The notes beneath the pieces were generated by a model, which saw only the letters and a program-made list of their open reading frames with translations, was not told where the DNA came from and searched no databases. A program made the position numbers and the translations under genes. From positions 1 through 49,320 of the IMG/VR virus record IMGVR_UViG_3300030430_003611: a stretch of 49,320 nucleotides of DNA. The stretch is one strand, 5' to 3'. This stretch comes from a virus. Shown here in pieces: positions 25,784 to 31,768 of this stretch (the stretch's first letter is position 1; each line of letters begins with the position of its first letter).

Positions 25784-26161
25784 CACCTTTCCGTGGGCGG
25801 GGTGCCAAAGGTTCGACCTCGTCCCAGCTGAGTAAACACCACTGATGTTTTTTGGGGCGTCAGTAAAAGATGATAGCGGTGGAAACTGTGACTACCTTTG
25901 CTTCCTACCTCTGTACGCTAACCTCGAAACTACGAAAGTAGCCCTTCGAGACAGAGGCCGCGAAAGGTAGACGGTACTCGTAAGAGCCGTGGAGACGCCA
26001 ATGTCATCCGGTTAAGACGAAGTGAGATACAAGGCCGTGGCTTTCGGTCTATCTTCTCCCCCGAGGGGTCGATTTTACGTTTGGGTCGATCCTGTGATTT
26101 TGGGAGATAGCGCTGAATAAAAGATGGGTCTGCCTTAATACATGCACCATCAAAGCCACGG
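25783..26161 (+). ncRNA. Putative large structured non-coding RNA
   Basis: There is no credible gene in 25784-26251. The segment has nested complementarity. CTACCTTT (25892-25899) pairs with AAAGGTAG (25963-25970); inside it CCTCTGT (25908-25914) with ACAGAGG (25951-25957); inside that CTCGAA/TTCGAG (25923-25928, 25945-25950) encloses CTAC-GAAA-GTAG. Next to it, ACGG-TA-CTC-GTAA-GAG-CCGT forms a second GNRA-looped hairpin (25971-25990). CCGTGGCTTT (26035-26044) pairs with AAAGCCACGG (26152-26161), enclosing CTATCT/AGATAG. GGTGC (25801-25805) can close with GCACC at 25783 or 26144. I recognise no known RNA class. Strand is assumed from the genes around it. Confidence 0.55.
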
Positions 26162-26184
26162 AACACCTTCCATTATTTTGTTTA

Positions 26185-26234
26185 TTTTGAGATATTTTTC
26201 CTTTTTATGGTCGTCTATACTAATATAGTAAGAA
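26185..26234 (+). promoter_or_regulatory. Promoter cassette copy 3
   Basis: TTTTGAGATATTTTTC at 26185-26200, then 14 bases, then CTATACTAATATAGTAAGAA at 26215-26234 (TTTTG to CTATA distance 30). The 20-base palindromic block is identical to the one at 27466. It is followed by AAAAGGAGAAAGAA and the ATG at 26252. Confidence 0.75.
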
Positions 26235-26251
26235 TGTAAAAGGAGAAAGAA

Positions 26252-26473
26252 ATGAATTCCACTTTCACACCAAAGCCATCCATCGGTTACCTTGCTGTTT
26301 ATGAAGAAGGTACGCCTATCGAAATGGTCCACCTCAGCCATAAAGACGAAATCTCTGATATGCGTCAGCATCTTGAAGAGTTGTACCGCGTTGAAGAGCG
26401 GGGTCGTACCGTCGAATGGCACGATCTTGAAGAAGGCCGCGAGGTCTTCATTTATTCGAAGAGGGCGTCATGA
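26252..26473 (+). CDS. Small hypothetical protein
   Basis: A 73-residue protein with a perfect AAAGGAGAAAGAA ribosome site and promoter cassette. It has a beta-alpha-beta pattern (IGYLAVYEEGTPIEMVHLSH, DMRQHLEELYRVEERG, REVFIYSKRAS), like other short accessory proteins here (26470, 28758, 31167). Function is unknown; an early, host-directed role is plausible. Confidence 0.7.
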   Translation: MNSTFTPKPSIGYLAVYEEGTPIEMVHLSHKDEISDMRQHLEELYRVEERGRTVEWHDLEEGREVFIYSKRAS

Positions 26474-26736
26474 TGTATGCGGCTCAAGTTCATCTGTCAG
26501 ATGCTGAGGGTTTCTGGCTTACGCCTAACTGTCCTTCGATCAAACACCTTGAAGCGTATCTAACGAAAGCGTTCGACCCTGACGTCGTTGACCAGATCGT
26601 TGTCTTAAAAGCGCGTAAATACAAACTGCCTCAGATCCATGGCTTTTATGATTGGGTCGACGGTAGGTTGAAACTCGATCGTAATAAACCGATCGGTGTT
26701 CATAACGCGATCTTCTTTGGAGAGACTAATGACTGA
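26470..26736 (+). CDS. Small hypothetical protein
   Basis: An 88-residue protein starting in an ATGA overlap with the preceding gene. It has the same beta-alpha-beta style as its neighbour (YAAQVHLSDAEGFWLTPNCP, then KHLEAYLTKAFDPDVVDQIV). No family recognised. Transcribed with 26252 from cassette copy 3. Confidence 0.65.
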   Translation: MMYAAQVHLSDAEGFWLTPNCPSIKHLEAYLTKAFDPDVVDQIVVLKARKYKLPQIHGFYDWVDGRLKLDRNKPIGVHNAIFFGETND

Positions 26737-26950
26737 GAAAGATCCTTTCATGGACGATCTCGCCGAGGTCGTCAGCCGCTTAACTTTCATTGAGATCGAC
26801 CAGTTCGTCGATGCGATGTTTGCGAGAAGCGAAACCCTGCCCTACACTTTTAACAGGGCGATCCATTGTAACTTGAAGAAGCGAGAGGAGTCGTTAAAAA
26901 ATGAAGTGTTCGATTTGTCACGGACCTATCGACAGGCAGAGGCTCCCTGA
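26729..26950 (+). CDS. Small acidic helical hypothetical protein
   Basis: A 73-residue protein. The ATG at 26729 follows TTGGAGAGA and overlaps the upstream gene by eight bases; a start further upstream would cover that gene. It is helical (DPFMDDLAEVVSRLTFIEID, QFVDAMFARSE) with no recognised family. Its 3' end overlaps the Zn-ribbon gene by about 50 bases. Confidence 0.6.
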   Translation: MTEKDPFMDDLAEVVSRLTFIEIDQFVDAMFARSETLPYTFNRAIHCNLKKREESLKNEVFDLSRTYRQAEAP

Positions 26951-27101
26951 CGGGACTGTCTATTGGGCGAAAGGTCATAATGCTTGGCCGGTTAACGAAG
27001 GCCGATGCTGTTCGGATTGTAACTTTCAAGTTGTGCTACACGCACGGTTAAATCAAGTCAGACAATATACTGAGGAGATTGAAAATGGAACATCAAAGTA
27101 A
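26901..27101 (+). CDS. Small zinc-ribbon protein
   Basis: A 66-residue protein with a GAGGAG ribosome site inside the upstream gene. CSICHGPI and GRCCSDCN supply two CxxC pairs for one Zn ion. The spacer PDGTVYWAKGHNAWPVNEGR matches a small family common in marine phages and viruses, in which this zinc ribbon is followed by VVxxARL. The function of the family is unknown. Confidence 0.75.
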   Translation: MKCSICHGPIDRQRLPDGTVYWAKGHNAWPVNEGRCCSDCNFQVVLHARLNQVRQYTEEIENGTSK

Positions 27102-27270
27102 ACCATTGATGCGGTCATTGATGTACTTACATCTTAACCATACGACTAATGGTAACCGTGCTCCATTAGTTGTTCAAAAACCAAAGATCCTTCTTAGCAC
27201 GATCTTTTCTTGGGTTTTGGCTCTTCTAGCCGTCGTCTTCTTATCTGCCCTGTTCATCCCTAATGTCTGA
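27085..27270 (+). CDS. Small single-pass membrane protein
   Basis: A 61-residue protein. The ATG at 27085 follows GAGGAG by seven bases. The N-terminal half is polar; the C-terminal half is one transmembrane helix (ILLSTIFSWVLALLAVVFLS). It overlaps both neighbours slightly. Possibly an inner-membrane host-takeover or superinfection-exclusion protein, but there is no direct evidence. Confidence 0.6.
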   Translation: MEHQSKPLMRSLMYLHLNHTTNGNRAPLVVQKPKILLSTIFSWVLALLAVVFLSALFIPNV

Positions 27271-27514
27271 TGATCGTCAGGGCTTCGGTGATCCCGGAAG
27301 GATTCAGGGGGCATTGGATGCTGACCAATGCCCCCGTTGTTTAGTTGCATTCCGTGAGCCAAGGAAAGAAGGTGTGGCTCACTGTCTCGTTTGTAATTTG
27401 AAAATACATGATAATTATGTCGGTAAAAGGCAGCGTTTTGACGTTTTATTGCCGCGTGTTGCATACTATACTAATATAGTAAGAAGTAAGCTATGCAATC
27501 AAAGGAGAAAGTGA
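27263..27514 (+). CDS. Possible zinc-ribbon protein, doubtful 3' end
   Basis: An 83-residue frame starting at an ATG overlapping the upstream stop. It carries CPRC and, 18 residues on, CLVC, a plausible Zn ribbon. Against it: no good ribosome site, an 11-bp perfect hairpin (27307-27335) inside the frame, and the last 17 residues run through the promoter cassette of the next gene. It is either a real short gene with a fortuitously long tail or non-coding. Confidence 0.45.
   Translation: MSDDRQGFGDPGRIQGALDADQCPRCLVAFREPRKEGVAHCLVCNLKIHDNYVGKRQRFDVLLPRVAYYTNIVRSKLCNQRRK
27307..27335 (+). terminator. Strong hairpin inside ORF 27263
   Basis: GGGGGCATTGG/CCAATGCCCCC is an 11-bp perfect stem with a 7-base loop, followed by GTTGTTTAGTT. 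It would end the 26252-27270 transcription unit before the promoter at 27436. Confidence 0.6.
27436..27485 (+). promoter_or_regulatory. Promoter cassette copy 4
   Basis: TTTTGACG at 27436 and CTATACTAATATAGTAAGAA at 27466-27485 (distance 30), identical over 20 bases to copy 3. It drives the DUF932-type gene, whose AAAGGAGAAAG site follows. TTGACG to CATACT gives an 18-bp spacer as an alternative -35/-10 reading. Confidence 0.75.
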
Positions 27515-27515
27515 C

Positions 27516-28514
27516 ATGGCACATTTAGTTGAAACAATGGCTTATGCAGGAGCAGTTCCTTGGCATGGTCTCGGTGTTCCGGTTGATCCTAACTTGACAC
27601 CTGAAGAGATGATGCAAGCCGCTGATCTCGATTGGCCTGTATCTAAGCGTCCTGCTTATACGCTCACCGAGAGCGAGTGGCATGAGGGTGTTGGCGTTAT
27701 GCAAGCCGAAGGCCACCACTTCATTGTCCGCGATAGCGATAACCGCATCCTTTCGCATTGTGGTGACGACTACGTCCCTATCCAAAACAAGCAGATCTTC
27801 GACTTCTTCAAGAAGTTTACGGAGGCTGGCCACATGACTATGGAGACAGCTGGTTCGCTTCGCAGCGGTTCGGAAGTTTGGGGTCTTGCTAAGATTTCTG
27901 CCGACTTCCAGTTGCCGGGTGGCGATGAGGTCAAAGGTTACCTTTTGATTAACCAGCCGCACGTCGCCGGTAAGGCAATGGTCATCAAGTTTACACCGAT
28001 CCGTGTTGTATGTAACAATACATTGACCGTCGCCCTAAACGACGGCGGTGCAGCGTTCCGTATGCCACATATTCGTGAGTTCGATATGGATGTCCGTCAG
28101 GCTGCTGAGGAGGCTCTTGGTCTCTCTAAGGCTCGCCAGCAGGAGTTCCGTGAGCAGGCTGAGTTCCTCGCTTCGAAGCAGTTTACTGGTGAGTCGGTCG
28201 CTAACTTCGTTGCCGAGTTGTATCAGAAAGATCTGTTCGTCGAAAAGGCCAAAGACCCCGAGCTGGTCATGCGCGAGAAGTTTACGCGTACAGCCGACAT
28301 GGTCATGACAGCGATCGACCAGTCGCCCGGCGCTACGCTCAAAGCAGCCAAGGGTACATGGTGGGGCGCACTAAATGGTGTGACCTTCGTCGAGGACCAT
28401 ATGCGTCGCGGTCAGGAGACCGGTAACGCCATGCACTCAGCTTGGTTTGGTGCCGGTGCTTCGCGTAAGGCCCGTGGTCTTCAGAAAGCTATCGAGTACG
28501 CGGAAGCTGCTTGA
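27516..28514 (+). CDS. DUF932 / TIGR03299 phage-plasmid protein
   Basis: A 332-residue protein with the family's hallmarks: an N-terminal PWHGLGVPVDPNLTPEEMM, the DYVPIQNKQIFDFFKKF segment, GSLRSGSEVWGLAKI, and IRVVCNNTLTVAL. The family (DUF932, phage/plasmid-like TIGR03299) is common on phages and mobile elements; its biochemical role is not established. It has its own promoter cassette and strong ribosome site and is followed by a foldable segment, so it is probably well expressed early. Confidence 0.9.
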   Translation: MAHLVETMAYAGAVPWHGLGVPVDPNLTPEEMMQAADLDWPVSKRPAYTLTESEWHEGVGVMQAEGHHFIVRDSDNRILSHCGDDYVPIQNKQIFDFFKKFTEAGHMTMETAGSLRSGSEVWGLAKISADFQLPGGDEVKGYLLINQPHVAGKAMVIKFTPIRVVCNNTLTVALNDGGAAFRMPHIREFDMDVRQAAEEALGLSKARQQEFREQAEFLASKQFTGESVANFVAELYQKDLFVEKAKDPELVMREKFTRTADMVMTAIDQSPGATLKAAKGTWWGALNGVTFVEDHMRRGQETGNAMHSAWFGAGASRKARGLQKAIEYAEAA

Positions 28515-28523
28515 CGAAACGGT

Positions 28524-28683
28524 GGAGCCAGTGTTCCGCACGCTCACTGGCTCCATCAGGTCGCCCTGCACCTATGCAAGTTCAGGGACGTGAACCTAGG
28601 AGTCCGATAACTCTGGTACTAGGGATCCGAAAGAACAGAGTTGAACATTTAACTAGGGGTCAGTGTTCTTTGCGCTGGCCCCT
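28524..28683 (+). ncRNA. Foldable intergenic segment (terminator plus possible small RNA)
   Basis: GGAGCCAGTG/CACTGGCTCC (28524-28554) is a perfect 10-bp hairpin after the DUF932-type gene. Then CCCTG/CAGGG (28564-28587), nested CCTAG-GAGT/ACTC-CTAGG (28595-28623), and AGGGGTCAGTG/CGCTGGCCCCT (28655-28683, with G-U pairs) followed by TCCACTATTTT. There is no gene in 28515-28757. It may be terminators alone or a small structured RNA. Confidence 0.45.
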
Positions 28684-28690
28684 TCCACTA

Positions 28691-28738
28691 TTTTGGGGAT
28701 ATTTTTCGCGACGTTGATTTACTATAATAATATAGTAA
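28691..28738 (+). promoter_or_regulatory. Promoter cassette copy 5
   Basis: TTTTGGGGATATTTTTCGCG at 28691, then 14 bases after TTTTTC to CTATAATAATATAGTAA at 28722-28738. It contains a perfect TATAAT -10 hexamer (28723-28728). It is followed by CAGGAGAAAGA and the ATG at 28758. Confidence 0.75.
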
Positions 28739-28757
28739 ATATTTTACAGGAGAAAGA

Positions 28758-28997
28758 ATGATGTACGCACTCTTTGCCGAAAATGCCGAGACCAATAAGC
28801 GTAGGTTCATGGGTGGCCCATGGCTTAGTCTCAAAGAAATCGAGCGATATATCGAGCGGCTCGTCGAGCTAGGCACTTGGCCTGATGGTACTATCGCCGT
28901 CGCTGTAGACCTAGCTGACGACATGAATACGTTCGCGTATTTCTACGATCACGACGAGTGGGACCACGTCGGTCGTATGGTTCACGAGACTAACTGA
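28758..28997 (+). CDS. Small acidic hypothetical protein
   Basis: A 79-residue protein with promoter cassette and an AGGAGAAAGA site. Beta-alpha pattern: MMYALFAENAETNKRRFMGG, then SLKEIERYIERLVELGTWPD, then a beta strand IAVAVDLAD. It resembles its short neighbours at 26470 and 31167 in layout. Function is unknown. Confidence 0.65.
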   Translation: MMYALFAENAETNKRRFMGGPWLSLKEIERYIERLVELGTWPDGTIAVAVDLADDMNTFAYFYDHDEWDHVGRMVHETN

Positions 28998-29197
28998 TGG
29001 GAGAAAAAGTCGTGCTAAAAAAAGTTGGGAATGCTGGATATATCTCTGATGGCGGCTACGCGGTTACACCAATCATCGGTGCTGCACGGACTGTCGCTGG
29101 TATCCGGTGGAAAGTTCGTAAGACTGGCACCACGTTTTTCAAATATGTAAAGTCGCTCGATGAAGCGCGTGCCGTGATCTCTGACCATCGAGACTAA
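28997..29197 (+). CDS. Small basic hypothetical protein
   Basis: A 66-residue protein starting in a TGATG overlap with the gene before it. Mixed alpha/beta with Gly (GNAGYISDGGYAVTP) and a basic C-terminal half (WKVRKTGTTFFKYVKSLDEA). No family recognised; presumably translated by coupling. Confidence 0.55.
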   Translation: MGEKVVLKKVGNAGYISDGGYAVTPIIGAARTVAGIRWKVRKTGTTFFKYVKSLDEARAVISDHRD

Positions 29198-29199
29198 AC

Positions 29200-29219
29200 T
29201 TGGGGGCTTCGGCCCCCAA
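29200..29219 (+). terminator. TTCG-looped hairpin after 28997 gene
   Basis: TTGGGGGC-TTCG-GCCCCCAA, an 8-bp stem with a TTCG tetraloop just after a stop codon. It lacks a long T run. Almost the same hairpin follows the 31468 gene. Confidence 0.7.
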
Positions 29220-29264
29220 TGCTCTCCCCGTAGGTTTGAGTGAGTGACTCGTGTAAACCTCCAT

Positions 29265-29376
29265 CATAATCTCATAATGTCATAATTTCTTTGTAAGTGG
29301 TTCTTTTACCTTGGTTCTTGGTTATGATAACAATGGTTACTGTTATGATAACAGTCTCGAACGATAAGCCGTCGCG
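29265..29376 (+). promoter_or_regulatory. Regulatory cassette A (inverse of 13.07-13.18 kb)
   Basis: CATAATCT CATAATGT CATAATTT (29265-29288) is a three-unit 8-bp array. Two GTTATGATAACA copies follow at 29321-29332 and 29342-29353, 21 bp apart, each holding the 11-bp palindrome GTTATGATAAC. GATAAGCCGTCGCG follows at 29363-29376. Read in reverse complement, the iterons and the last block match cassette B at 13.1 kb. It lies 104 bp before the TTG start of the small terminase. Confidence 0.65.
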
Positions 29377-29415
29377 GAACAATCTTTCTAATTATGTTCT
29401 AAAACTCACTGGAGA

Positions 29416-29450
29416 TTGACATTGCGGCGGGTAAGATTTGTTGCTATCTT
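29416..29450 (+). promoter_or_regulatory. Putative promoter of small terminase
   Basis: A consensus TTGACA at 29416-29421 and a TGCTATCTT -10-like element (TATCTT 29445-29450). The 23-bp gap is longer than the usual 17, so the -10 assignment is uncertain. It is followed by TTGGAGG and the TTG start at 29480. Confidence 0.45.
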
Positions 29451-29479
29451 TACTTTGTTAAGTAGTTGGAGGCAACGTC

Positions 29480-30109
29480 TTGGCTAATGAAGTAACCACC
29501 TTGGAATCCCTTGAATATACGCCTATGGCTCCATCAGAGTGTGGCAATTATTGGGTTGCACCTGATGGTAAGAAACATCGTCCGCTCTCGCCACGCCACA
29601 AAAAGTTCTGTTCGCTGTATGTTCAAGGACTGTCTGGTGCTGAAGCCGCTCGCCGATCAGGGTTCACAAAACATAAATTTGGCGCAAAAGCTCAAGGTTC
29701 TGCCTTGCTTCGCAGGAATCCTCTCATCCGTAATCATATCATAGATTTGATGCGAAAAGAGGCCGAGCGTCAAAATGTCTCGATGCAATCGCATCTTACT
29801 GAACTTTCCCGTCTACGTGACGAAGCCGTGGATTCCGGTCAGATATCTTCGGCTATCTCTGCTGAGATCTCACGTGGCAAGGCTGCGGGTTTGTATATCG
29901 AGAAGAAGGAAGTCACCGTCAACAAAGTCGAGTCGATGTCCGATGAAGAACTAAGATCAAAGTTACAGGAATTGCTTGACGGTGGCAATATGCAAGTGGT
30001 GAACGATGTACCGTACCGAGAAGAAATTATACCAAGCATTGAAGACCAACCTACCCAAGGTTCATTGGCAGAGGATCGAGACGGGAGCGCTGCAGCAGGG
30101 AGTACCTGA
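29480..30109 (+). CDS. terS: Terminase small subunit
   Basis: A 209-residue protein starting at TTG after a TTGGAGG site. The segment LSPRHKKFCSLYVQGLSGAE followed by AARRSGF is the N-terminal HTH of Terminase_2/P27-type small subunits, which bind the packaging site. The rest is helical and charged. It lies 5.8 kb upstream of the large subunit, with accessory genes between. Its last 34 codons are also read in another frame by the nuclease gene. Confidence 0.85.
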   Translation: MANEVTTLESLEYTPMAPSECGNYWVAPDGKKHRPLSPRHKKFCSLYVQGLSGAEAARRSGFTKHKFGAKAQGSALLRRNPLIRNHIIDLMRKEAERQNVSMQSHLTELSRLRDEAVDSGQISSAISAEISRGKAAGLYIEKKEVTVNKVESMSDEELRSKLQELLDGGNMQVVNDVPYREEIIPSIEDQPTQGSLAEDRDGSAAAGST

Positions 30110-30398
30110 CGTCAACGGTTGTTGGTGTGGCCACGAGTTTTGGATTGAGCTCAAGTGTACCACAACTGATAATGTTTCACTGACTCCCTTTCAATGTTCT
30201 TGGCACATGCGACGGGCAGCAACCGGCGGTCGTTCATGGATCCTGATAGCTCATTCAAAACATAATGCTTTGACGTTACACCGTGGTGTTGATTCACTAC
30301 GATTAATGGAGCATGGTGCTTCATCATCATGTGCTTTCGAACATGTTGCCCCGATTGATTGGAAATTGATTTTGAGCCAGCTTTGCCTGACCGACTGA
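30006..30398 (+). CDS. PD-(D/E)XK nuclease (VRR-NUC / resolvase-like)
   Basis: A 130-residue protein. GVPDVNGCW and FWIELK give the catalytic Asp35, Glu48 and Lys50 of the PD-(D/E)XK fold, with an upstream RIETG that may supply another metal ligand. The remainder (LTPFQCSWHMRRAATGG, SWILIAHS) fits the VRR-NUC-like phage nucleases. It may resolve or nick DNA in replication or packaging. It begins 104 bases inside the terminase small-subunit gene in another frame. Confidence 0.8.
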   Translation: MYRTEKKLYQALKTNLPKVHWQRIETGALQQGVPDVNGCWCGHEFWIELKCTTTDNVSLTPFQCSWHMRRAATGGRSWILIAHSKHNALTLHRGVDSLRLMEHGASSSCAFEHVAPIDWKLILSQLCLTD

Positions 30399-30424
30399 CT
30401 GAGTGATAGACTGATTGACTGACT
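30387..30424 (+). repeat. TGAC/TGAT tetranucleotide repeat, copy 1
   Basis: A run of imperfect GACT/GATT units right at the nuclease stop codon. Related runs recur at 30951-30972, 30999-31010, 31045-31070, 31785-31798 and 31866-31910. Confidence 0.6.
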
Positions 30425-30457
30425 GCCGCCTTTTCTGGTGCTGATAATTTTGGTCTA

Positions 30458-30497
30458 TTTTGCGCTTTATTTCTTGGTCTTACTATACTATACTAAG
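30458..30497 (+). promoter_or_regulatory. Promoter cassette copy 6
   Basis: TTTTGCGCTTTATTTC at 30458-30473 and CTATACTATACTAAG at 30483-30497 (distance 25, shorter than the usual 30). It is followed by AAAGGAGAAAGCA and the ATG at 30548. Confidence 0.6.
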
Positions 30498-30547
30498 AGC
30501 ATGGTTAAGCGAGGTGCTTGGCCATAACAGTCATAAAGGAGAAAGCA

Positions 30548-30904
30548 ATGGCTGCAGCAGCAAAGAAGAAGGCCACTTCCACAAAGGCCAAGAAGACCGT
30601 CGCCAAGAAGACCGAGCTGACGGTTGTCGATCCCGCCGGTAACTCCGGCATTCCTGCACCGGCCCCGAAAGGGTTCAATGGTCGCAAGGTTAAGCTGATC
30701 ACCAAGACTGTCGAAAATCGCCGCCTTCCTAAGCAGGCTGGCATTATTCTCGATACGCTCGAGGCGCTCGGCGGCGAAGCTTCGCAAGAGCAGATCGTTG
30801 ATGCGCTGCTCGACCACGGTCTCGCGACTGTGCAGACACCGAAGCGCATTTATACCTTCTATCGCAAAGCGCTGATGGAAGACGGTTTCATCACCTACTC
30901 CTAA
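30548..30904 (+). CDS. Small DNA-binding-type protein: Lys/Ala tail plus winged helix
   Basis: A 118-residue protein; the ATG at 30548 has AAAGGAGAAAGC upstream. The N-terminus is a histone-H1-like Ala/Lys tail (AAAAKKKATSTKAKKTVAKK). The C-terminal domain (IILDTLEALGGEASQEQIVD, then TPKRIYTFYRKALMEDGFIT) is winged-helix-like and clearly paralogous to 32043 and, more distantly, to 17799. It has its own promoter and terminator. It probably binds DNA; whether it organises phage DNA or regulates genes is not known. Confidence 0.75.
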   Translation: MAAAAKKKATSTKAKKTVAKKTELTVVDPAGNSGIPAPAPKGFNGRKVKLITKTVENRRLPKQAGIILDTLEALGGEASQEQIVDALLDHGLATVQTPKRIYTFYRKALMEDGFITYS

Positions 30905-30911
30905 TATGACT

Positions 30912-30938
30912 GGGCGGTCGGTTCGCTGACCGCCCTTT
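30912..30938 (+). terminator. Rho-independent terminator
   Basis: GGGCGGTC/GACCGCCC, 8-bp stem, loop GGTTCGCT, followed by TTT, immediately after the gene at 30548. Confidence 0.8.
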
Positions 30939-30950
30939 CATCATCCCGTG

Positions 30951-31070
30951 CCGTTGAGTGACTGACTGACGGTGCCTTCATCATCATATGCTTTCGCTGC
31001 GTGACTGACTGACTTCCAAAACTTTGGTTTTGGAACCAAGTTTTGTTTGTCTGATTGATTGACTCGCGCT
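30951..31070 (+). repeat. Repeat-rich intergenic stretch
   Basis: It contains GAGTGACTGACTGAC (30954-30970), then a near copy (30971-30996) of the coding stretch 30315-30339 (GGTGCTTCATCATCATGTGC...), another GTGACTGACTGAC, a CCAAAACTTTGGTTTTGG inverted repeat near 31016, and CTGATTGATTGACTCGCGCT. There is no gene in 30905-31166 apart from these repeats and the promoter. Confidence 0.55.
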
Positions 31071-31092
31071 CGGGCTTTCGTAATTTTGCTGG

Positions 31093-31134
31093 TTTTGCGA
31101 TATATTTCGCTAACGGTGCTTACTATAATATAAG
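31093..31134 (+). promoter_or_regulatory. Promoter cassette copy 7
   Basis: TTTTGCGATATATTTCGC at 31093-31110 and CTATAATATAAG at 31123-31134 (distance 30, TATAAT -10), followed by AAGGAGAAAGAAAGCG and the ATG at 31167. Confidence 0.7.
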
Positions 31135-31166
31135 CCTAGGTTAACGCTTTAAGGAGAAAGAAAGCG

Positions 31167-31454
31167 ATGCTGATCATTGTAAACCACGGCAAGAAAAACT
31201 ACACCGTCGTACATACGGTGTCGATGTTCGAAGATATTTCTCGCATTCTTACCGGCTTAAATCAGCTGGGTGCACTCGACGACGGCGTAAAAATCTACCA
31301 CGTTACGCGAGTCGAGGGGGACGGAGTGACCTGCGAACAGTGGCGTCGATACGATCGCAAGCCGAGCGAAACATGGGGCTTTAGATTAGCCGAGTTTGCG
31401 CCGAAAGACGTTTCAGAGATTTGGAACGACTACGATCAATACGAAGTAGCGTAA
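31167..31454 (+). CDS. Small hypothetical protein
   Basis: A 95-residue protein behind a promoter cassette. It has a beta-alpha-beta pattern (MLIIVNHGKKNYTVVHTVSM, FEDISRILTGLNQLGALDDG) and a Trp-containing acidic C-terminus, like other short accessory genes of this region. Function is unknown. Confidence 0.65.
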   Translation: MLIIVNHGKKNYTVVHTVSMFEDISRILTGLNQLGALDDGVKIYHVTRVEGDGVTCEQWRRYDRKPSETWGFRLAEFAPKDVSEIWNDYDQYEVA

Positions 31455-31467
31455 GGAGGACGAAACA

Positions 31468-31743
31468 ATGGCAAGCACTCTTTATCTTGTGAACATTTAT
31501 GGCACCGGTCGCGCATACGGCGGACCGGAAGAAGGTGGTTGGTACTACGACTACCGTCATAACGGGGAGACCGTCATGGCGTATGTCACGCTCGGGCTTG
31601 CTCGTTACGTGGCCGACTGCATCAACACTACTGGTCGGATGCCTAGTGGCGAGGGCGGTGAGCTCAACACACGTTATTGCGAGGCGTTGGTCGAGGAGCA
31701 CGCACCTCGTGACTATCCGCCTTGTCGACCGCACTATGAGTAA
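31468..31743 (+). CDS. Small hypothetical protein
   Basis: A 91-residue protein with an AAGGAGGACGAAACA site, 13 bases after the preceding gene. Rich in Tyr and Gly (LVNIYGTGRAYGGPEEGGWY), followed by a helix (TLGLARYVADCINTT). No family recognised. It ends at a TTCG-looped terminator. Confidence 0.65.
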   Translation: MASTLYLVNIYGTGRAYGGPEEGGWYYDYRHNGETVMAYVTLGLARYVADCINTTGRMPSGEGGELNTRYCEALVEEHAPRDYPPCRPHYE

Positions 31744-31748
31744 GGGCT

Positions 31749-31768
31749 GGGGGCTTCGGCCCCCTTCT
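31749..31768 (+). terminator. Terminator with TTCG loop
   Basis: GGGGGC-TTCG-GCCCCC followed by TTCTCTTTT. The same loop and core stem occur at 29200. Confidence 0.8.

Noticed and set aside
25810-25820. tRNA T-arm (GGTTCGACC)
   Set aside because: The flanks do not pair as a 5-bp T stem and no acceptor or anticodon arm fits around it.
25783-26161. tmRNA, RNase P RNA or group I intron
   Set aside because: Length and GNRA loops are suggestive, but no tmRNA tag frame or T-arm, no RNase P conserved blocks and no group I P/Q/R/S core could be read, so it is left as an unassigned structured RNA.
25930-26166. Minus-strand 78-codon frame
   Set aside because: It crosses the foldable segment, has no ribosome site and no family-like sequence.
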